Assembly (NCBI GenBank): GCA_019614645.1
Contig: JABWDB010000021.1
Location: forward strand, 2,170,001 to 2,234,000
DNA from: Stratiolaelaps scimitus
Taxonomy: Eukaryota > Arthropoda > Arachnida > Mesostigmata > Laelapidae
Length of the DNA stretch: 64,000 nt
Direction: 5' to 3'
The notes under the pieces: model-generated
Seen by the model: only the letters and a program-made list of their open reading frames with translations
Databases searched by the model: none
Told to the model about the DNA's origin: nothing
Shown: positions 58,360 through 64,000 of the stretch, in pieces
Position numbering within the stretch: position 1 is the stretch's first letter
How the letters are laid out: every line of letters begins with the position of its first letter
Program-made: the position numbers and the translations under genes

Positions 58360-59105
58360 TCGTAGTCGTAGTAGTAGTAGCAGCAGTTCTAGTACTAGTA
58401 TCATCAGAGCCGCCAAGCGCTTACGCAACCAACGCTTCAAAGTGTTAGAGAGCTTTCCCTCTCTCTATCTATCTCTCGTAGTTAGCTCGCAGCTGACGAT
58501 TTGTGAGCACGGCGAGGGTGGTGCGCGTGTGCGCCGACTGGCTGGATACCCCTAAGCCCAAGTGATAGGTACATCATCTCTCATCGTGCGAGAGAGGAGT
58601 GTATACAAACTGTGAGAACGTGAGTAAAAATAGAGAGCCAGAATCCAGTGTGAACGATAATCGGCATCATCGTCTAGTAACATCGAAGCAAACGACAGAG
58701 GTGGGTGTGAATGAAACGGTGCAACATAACACAGCATCTCGACACGACGACGACAACTTGATGGGGGTGGCGTCTGTATTTGGGTGTTTGTGTCCCTGTG
58801 TATAACAGAGAAGCGAAGCGATAAGCTAAATTCTGCAGGAGTGCTGTGCTATTCTTGAAGTGAGGTGCGGAGGAGGTGCGTGCTGTTGTCTCTCTCTGTG
58901 TTCGATTCGAGTCGGCAAAATTGTGCGGCCAAATTAAGGAGTAGTGTCACAAAGCTATCCAGAGAAGGAAGAAAATCTCGATTATAAGACGACGACGACG
59001 ACATACTGCTGCTCCTGAGACGAAACAATAAGGATCTATGATCATCCTTTAATAAAAAGAAAAAGGAGAACAGAGTGAGGTGGAGGAGGAGGAGGCGGAG
59101 GAGGA
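58360..59105. repeat. GTA, GAC and GAG trinucleotide runs in UTR-like DNA
   Basis: (GTA)n(GCA)n at 58363-58386, (GAC)n at 58988-59002 and (GGA)n at 59080-59103. The stretch otherwise has no supported ORF and resembles a long 5'UTR. Confidence 0.8.
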
Positions 59106-59321
59106 AATTGCCAGTTACTGTCCGCTGGTCATAACAAGGGTTATGTTATAATATCTTGGCGAACGTAGGCAATAGCGGCGACGTCGACGACAGCATCAAC
59201 CGACAGCGAATTGAACCGAGTCTCTCGACCTGGCGTCTGGTGGCCAGTTCTCGTTCGTCCACTTCCCGGCGGCAGCCGCACACAATAAATACTCTGGAGC
59301 TGCTTCTGCCATCGCTGCAAA

Positions 59322-60026
59322 CGCAGCAGCAGGAGCAGCAGCAGCAGCAGTCATCGTCGCCGCCGTCGTTGTTCCCGTCACCGACTTCTCAAGATTCATA
59401 TGAGAGTGTTGCATCGTTGGTGGATCGATTTCGGCTAGCGACTATCGTCGCTGGCGTTGGTGAACGACGGTGTTGCGGTGCTGCTGTTACTCATTTTCCT
59501 AGTGCCGCTACCACCGCCGCCGCTGCTGCTGCTGCTACTGCTGTCGCGATTGTTTATTCGTAGCGGTCGTGCTGTTCCTGCTGCTGGCAGTGGTTGTGGT
59601 GGACGTTGTGGCGGCGTCGTTGTTGTTGCCGCAGCGGATAGTGTATGTTGTGTGGGTGTTACTGCTTACAGTCACCGCAGCAGTCACTCGTTATCAGGTG
59701 GCGGGGTGTTCATTACGCAAACGCCAGTGGTACTAGCGAGTACATCAAGCGAGTGCACGATAGTGTACACTTCTCTCAAAGCGACTACGTCGGAGGAGGG
59801 GGAGCAGGAGGTCGACGAAGCGACGGCTGTACAGAGGAGGAAAAGACGAACCGGACCGAACGGGCCGGACGACCATTTGACGCATTGTGAGTTCGTAGTG
59901 TTTGAGCATTACTAGGGGCTCGTTGACGTGATCCGGTGTAGCCAAGGTACACTCGATTTACACCCCTCGACATACATCACCAAAAATAAACCGAATCAAA
60001 CATCAGCAGCAGCAGCAGCAGCAGCA
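59322..60026. repeat. CAG/CTG/CCG trinucleotide runs
   Basis: (CAG)n at 59322-59350, (CCG)(CTG)n at 59508-59543 and (CAG)8 at 60003-60026. Frames through them are open on both strands and not called as genes. Confidence 0.9.
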
Positions 60027-60201
60027 CGGTGGCGACGGTGGCGATTGTCAGTGGCGAGAGTGAAACGGCTCATCATCCTCTCTCCATCTGAGTCGTCTCT
60101 CAATCTTGCTGTATCGTTTAACTTTCGCTTATCATTCTTCTGCTGCTTGTGCTTCTACGTGGACGTACAGTGAGCGGCGTCGCGGGAGCCTCCTAGCGCT
60201 G

Positions 60202-60216
60202 ATGATGGAGCCATGA
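60202..60216 (+). promoter_or_regulatory. Upstream mini-ORF (MMEP) overlapping the next ATG
   Basis: ATGATGGAGCCATGA encodes four residues; its TGA overlaps the start of the 304-codon ORF as ATGA. Such an arrangement can lower or gate initiation at the main ORF (known behaviour of uORFs; use here is inference). Confidence 0.5.
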
Positions 60217-61127
60217 GATGCGGCCGGTCGCCCCGCCGTTGCCAGCGCACGTCGCGGCCCAAGCTGCCGCAATCGCCGCTCTCTGAGTCGTTGCTCAAGG
60301 CGCGCCGTCTCTCATACGAGTCGGAGGGACGCCTTGAACCCGAACTGTGCAGGCTGCTCAAGTCTCCGTATGCAGCCTGTCCGGGTGTGGTTTGGCCCAA
60401 TATATCTATAGCTCACATCATTAGCTTCGAAAAGCAAATACGAGCATTTCAAGGGGAACAGAGAAAGGAGGTGAGACAGTGGGAATTCGAGCAGCGAAGC
60501 GTCGACAAAGAGGAAGAGGTCGTCGAGTCCCAGGAGCAACGGAAGGAGGGGGAGGAGGAGGAGGAGGAGGAGGAGGACGGGGAGAAGAAGGAGAATATAG
60601 AAAAAAAACGCGATGCTCCAGCATCAGAAGCAGCTATAGAACAAAAACGAGGAGAGCTTCGCTGGCGGACATTATTGAGTTTAACACAGTGCCACCTCTG
60701 GAGCCCCGTGTGCGGGCAGGCCGAGCGGGCCAAGCGGCGTTCGAAAGGGAAGTGGCGGTGGGCCGGTCGTGCGGCAGGCGAACAAGTCTCACTCCAGACT
60801 GCCGGAACGGCCGGACCAGCCCCGGGGAGGCATCACGCCCCCCGAGGCACCAAATCCCTCAGCCGCCTACGCGCCCTTGTCCGAGCCCCAACAACCACCA
60901 ACGTCATCGACGTCGCCACAGAAGCCGCAAACCCCGGTGTCGTCTCAACAACAACAACAACAACAACAGCAAAAGCAACAAAACCCCTCACAACAGCACC
61001 AGGTTCACCTGCCGCCGTCCACGGCCGCCTGCGACGGTCGTCTATCCCCAGTGCTCAGTACCTGCGAAAGGATCCTTCGGCACTGCACCTGCTGTCCCCG
61101 TTGCCGAGGTACGACACCATCCATTAA
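60213..61127 (+). CDS. Candidate 304-residue ORF / first coding exon of an unrecognised gene
   Basis: ATG opens a frame starting MRCGRSPRRCQRTSRPK, then LPQSPLSESLLKARRLSYES and PELCRLLKSPYAACPG; these ~58 residues look like real protein with basophilic kinase-type sites (RRLS). A Glu-rich stretch (EEEEEEEEDGEKKENIEKKR) follows, then a frame over repeats to TAA. Splice donors inside (AAAGGAG|GTGAGA at 60470; GCCGAG|GTACGA at 61108) suggest the true coding part is shorter. From 60691 another forward frame, opening just after a TAACACAG acceptor, reads more like protein (LPERPDQPRGGITPPEAP, Gln run, CERILRHCTCCPRC) up to the 61108 donor. The gene probably continues to the right. I do not recognise it. 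Confidence 0.4.
   Translation: MRCGRSPRRCQRTSRPKLPQSPLSESLLKARRLSYESEGRLEPELCRLLKSPYAACPGVVWPNISIAHIISFEKQIRAFQGEQRKEVRQWEFEQRSVDKEEEVVESQEQRKEGEEEEEEEEDGEKKENIEKKRDAPASEAAIEQKRGELRWRTLLSLTQCHLWSPVCGQAERAKRRSKGKWRWAGRAAGEQVSLQTAGTAGPAPGRHHAPRGTKSLSRLRALVRAPTTTNVIDVATEAANPGVVSTTTTTTTAKATKPLTTAPGSPAAVHGRLRRSSIPSAQYLRKDPSALHLLSPLPRYDTIH
60549..60577. repeat. (GGA)n trinucleotide run
   Basis: Encodes the poly-Glu stretch in the 60213 frame. Confidence 0.92.
60690..61108 (+). CDS. Alternative coding exon in a second forward frame
   Basis: The frame becomes open right after TAA at 60682 and the acceptor TTTAACACAG at 60689, and stays open to a donor CCGAG|GTACGA. It reads ATSGAPCAGRPSGPSG, RKGSGGGPVVRQANKSHSRL, PNPSAAYAPLSEPQQPP, a Gln run, RLSPVLSTC and HCTCCPRC. 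Pro/Ser/Gln-rich text with a Cys cluster at the end is typical of a disordered N-terminal region leading into a domain. The upstream exon must end with two bases of a codon; neither nearby donor does, so its partner is not identified. It conflicts with the 60213 frame over the same DNA. Confidence 0.35.
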
Positions 61128-61299
61128 ACACCAACATCAACACAATACTCGTAGACGTCGAACGTTACTCTCGATTATAACAATAATGATAGAGAGGAAT
61201 ATGTTCACCCCTCGTATGCATAGTACATATGCAGATATCTATATGCACAATAACAATTGTAAACAAGTAAGATTGTATAAAGCTCTTCTTATGGGTTCA

Positions 61300-62285
61300 T
61301 GATACGCAAATGTGGAACGGTATGCTCTGTCTATCAAAAACGGTTATCCGGCACTTGGATAAATTCGGGAGAATGTACATATATACACGTATTTATGTAA
61401 TTGTATCAATGTATGTAAAACATGTTTGTGTTCTTCTTCTGACGTGAGCGTCGCTGAGGACGTAAATTTGAGGATGTATACTCACTCGTCTGGCTATGTC
61501 GAGACAATGACGTTTGTGTCTATATGTAGACTTCAGTCCGGTCGAGAGTATATTGCTTACGTGTGTGTATACCTTCGTGACATTTCTCGATAAGTTCTAC
61601 CTTTCGTCTTATCTCCTACTGGAACTGTAGGCGCAGACTACGAAATGTGTAGCTTTCATGCATTCTTGTTTTAAGAATATATATATAAAGTACTTCAACC
61701 ACACGTCATGTCTGTCAGGTGATTTGAGCAGCTGTACACAGACTGTATCTATAGTCAATGACACGCAGCTGCAAGCAAGGTATTACCACTAGATATCTAA
61801 GCCACGCAAATCCAGATATGTGAGATGTCTAGATATATATATTTATATATGCGTTTTCTTATCATCATCAAGTATACATTCGTGTGACCCGACTCTACCG
61901 GACTGTCTGGCCAAGTTCCATATTGAATGTGGGGGCGTAATAGTGAATATGGCCAAAAGGTAAATGGCAAGTGTCACGAATCTCCCTGCTGTGGAGTAGG
62001 GTGGGGTGGGTTGAGAGGGGATGAGTGACGATTCACGTGCTGATCGCCACTGGGTGGCCACCAGCATCGTGTTTGCGTCTATCTCTCTCTCTAGCTCTCC
62101 CTCCTTTTCGCTTTCAAATTTACATGGATATATATTTTAATAGTTCACTAATCGCTCTTAATCCCGATATGCCTTTAGTCGTTCTGCTAGTGCCGATAAT
62201 AAAAATGATAGCCACACCAGAAGGTGGCGAAAAATGCCGCATTTTCGCGGGTTATGTTACGTTCCGCTTCCGTTGTATATTGGTC

Positions 62286-62321
<36 letters not shown>

Positions 62322-62430
62322 CCAACTGTTGTCGTCATCGGCATGCCCTTCGGCCGGTTCAGGCTGTCCCCGACACCTTCTCATTTTCTCTAGCGGCATT
62401 TCGCCCCACTGAGCGTAGATAATGAGCCAC
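61300..62430. other. Non-coding, probably intronic
   Basis: AT-rich, with poly-pyrimidine stretches and a (TA)n at 62288-62318. If the 61108 donor is used this is intron sequence. Confidence 0.4.
62288..62318. repeat. (TA)n microsatellite
   Basis: About 15 TA units. Confidence 0.94.
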
Positions 62431-62437
62431 TGTAGGA

Positions 62438-62633
62438 GCAGCAGCAGCAGCAGCAGACGCACAGTACTGGTGATGTTTGTAGTGGTAACGGTAGTGGTTG
62501 TGGCAGCGTTGTTCATTCTAGCCTCGACTAGACAGAGATCTCTGATGATGGTTGTTTCAGCAACATTTGCAGTGTTGGCAATAGCTATGGCAGCCACAGC
62601 AACAGCATTGCCTATGCTGCTGCTGCTGCTGCT
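62438..62633. repeat. CAG and CTG runs in opposite orientation
   Basis: (CAG)n at 62438-62457 and (CTG)n at 62615-62633 on the same strand, about 160 bp apart. They are complementary, so a transcript could fold the two together. Confidence 0.9.
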
Positions 62634-62819
62634 GCCCTCGAAGTGAGCAGTGACGGTGGTGGTGGTGACCCACTTTGGTCCGCCGACCGACCACCCACCA
62701 CCCGCTAACTGGACCCCCTCCCAATGCTCCGCGCTGCTTTTGCCACCACCACCAACAACAACATGAACAGCAGCTCTCCTCTGACGCAGAGGAAACAAGC
62801 GGGGCAGGTCGGCTGCTGG

Positions 62820-63968
62820 CTCAGTCACTGCCTGCCTGCCTGCCAACTATCAAGTAAGCAGGCAGGCAACAACAAAGCATGTAGTATACATATATACTGC
62901 TGCTGCTATAACAGCTCGACAATACAACGCAGCGTGTGGCAATGGCAATATGTAGCTCGCACTGGTCGACTACAGACGGCGACGATGTTTAACGATGCTA
63001 TTATTTATCTGTCCATCTATCTATGTCCTTATTTATCTACCTATCTCCCTATCTATCTATGTATCTATCCAGAGCAATGATGCTACTGTTGCTGCTCGGC
63101 AGCGGCGACAATGTTTGGCAGTGTTATATCTCTGCTACATAACATATTATTGTAGTATTACACCATTGAAACATTCAACGGTCCTCTGTTCTCCAAGCCT
63201 CCAAACGCTGCACGGATAGTATAATAGCTAGCTGGAAGCTATCGCTGATGCGTCGGGTATTATGCATACTCTATGTCTAATCGGCTATAGCCATATTTTT
63301 CGACAAATATAGCCATTCTTGTGTGTCCTGTCGTGAAAGCTGCATGCACGTACAATATATCGGGACATTTAAATTAGAACCTACGTTAGTTGATTTTCGA
63401 GAATGGCATCTCCGTAAAGCTGTTCGGAGTGCTCTCCCTAAGCTATTGCTGTACTCATGATACCATTCAGATATTGTATCACTGTACTATAGATACAGCA
63501 ATAAGCACACACACACACTCAATGAACCGCTCGTTCTGCTTCTAGTGTCGCTGCTGGCGCTGCTCATCAGGAGAGCAAGCTGTTTCACCCTATTCGTTCT
63601 CAGTGTTGCTGAGATATTATTGATGTTGGCACGGTTGCGTGAGTGCTCTTTTCTCTCTCTCTCTTTCTCTCGGTAGGGGCGTGCGTGCGTGCGTGTGGTA
63701 CAACAATACGGCGGCTTCCCCCGTGCATCCCATTTCATGCTGCTGTGTTGTGTGACAGCGGTGGCTGGGTTAGGCACGGTTGGGTAGGATTGCATTGCGT
63801 GGTTTTGTGCTGCCGCTACGTTCTTCAGCGCACGATGTCTGTTTCTTATTTCGTTCGTTCGCTTGGTGGCTCGGCAGCGAGGTGGAGCTCCTGCTCATAA
63901 CACAAACCTCTGTCACCGACATCGGCGTTTGCCGCCGGCGGGTGGACAGTTCAAACGGGAAACAGTGA
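62820..63968. other. Simple-repeat-containing non-coding DNA to the window end
   Basis: TGCCTGCCTGCC/GCAGGCAGGC inverted pair near 62827-62870, (CTAT)n at 63002-63068, CA run near 63507, CT run near 63652. No supported gene. Confidence 0.5.
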
Positions 63969-64000
63969 GAGCCCAGGAGAGAAGTAGTCAGTTGATGTTT

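Noticed and set aside
59156..59915. Two overlapping plus-strand open frames of 135 and 152 codons
   Set aside because: The first begins at a non-ATG codon, both are dominated by repeat-encoded Ala, Gln and Leu, and neither has splice-site support.

Overview
The window is eukaryotic nuclear DNA. It holds spliced genes with GT-AG introns, long (TA)n microsatellites inside introns, tRNA-derived SINE heads and decayed DNA transposons. Gene content and protein divergence suggest an arthropod. A parasitiform mite or tick is my best guess, but that is inference from general resemblance and not proof.

Layout: (1) 1-7 kb: parts of two unrecognised minus-strand genes, with a decayed Tc1-like transposon (about 2.2-3.45 kb) between their exons. 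(2) 7.3-33.4 kb: a compact block of housekeeping genes, nearly all acting on RNA. They are PRORP (mitochondrial RNase P nuclease, -), WDR74 (+), UBL7 (-), an unnamed C2H2 zinc-finger protein with a GCM/FAR1-like zinc domain (+), SNAPC1 (+), PWP1 (-) and TRMT1 (+). I rebuilt the exon structures by hand. Every junction keeps phase, except that the exon 2/exon 3 acceptor of UBL7 is ambiguous. PRORP/WDR74 and PWP1/TRMT1 are head-to-head pairs; SNAPC1/PWP1 are tail-to-tail with polyadenylation signals about 45 bp apart. (3) 33.4-49 kb: gene-poor DNA with a SINE nested in an inverted-repeat element, a possible transposase remnant, microsatellites and a few weak small ORFs. (4) 49-64 kb: a GC-richer region packed with CAG/CTG/CAA/GTT/CCG/GAG trinucleotide runs on both strands, several strong splice donors and a 304-codon ORF. 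It looks like the 5' exons and UTRs of one or more large regulatory genes that continue to the right; I could not name them.

How the genes fit together: PRORP (mitochondrial tRNA 5' ends), TRMT1 (m2,2G26 in tRNA), WDR74 and PWP1 (rRNA and ribosome biogenesis) and SNAPC1 (Pol II/III snRNA transcription) form a neighbourhood of non-coding-RNA synthesis and maturation. UBL7 is a ubiquitin-like/UBA shuttle-type protein. I saw no prokaryotic, viral or CRISPR system.
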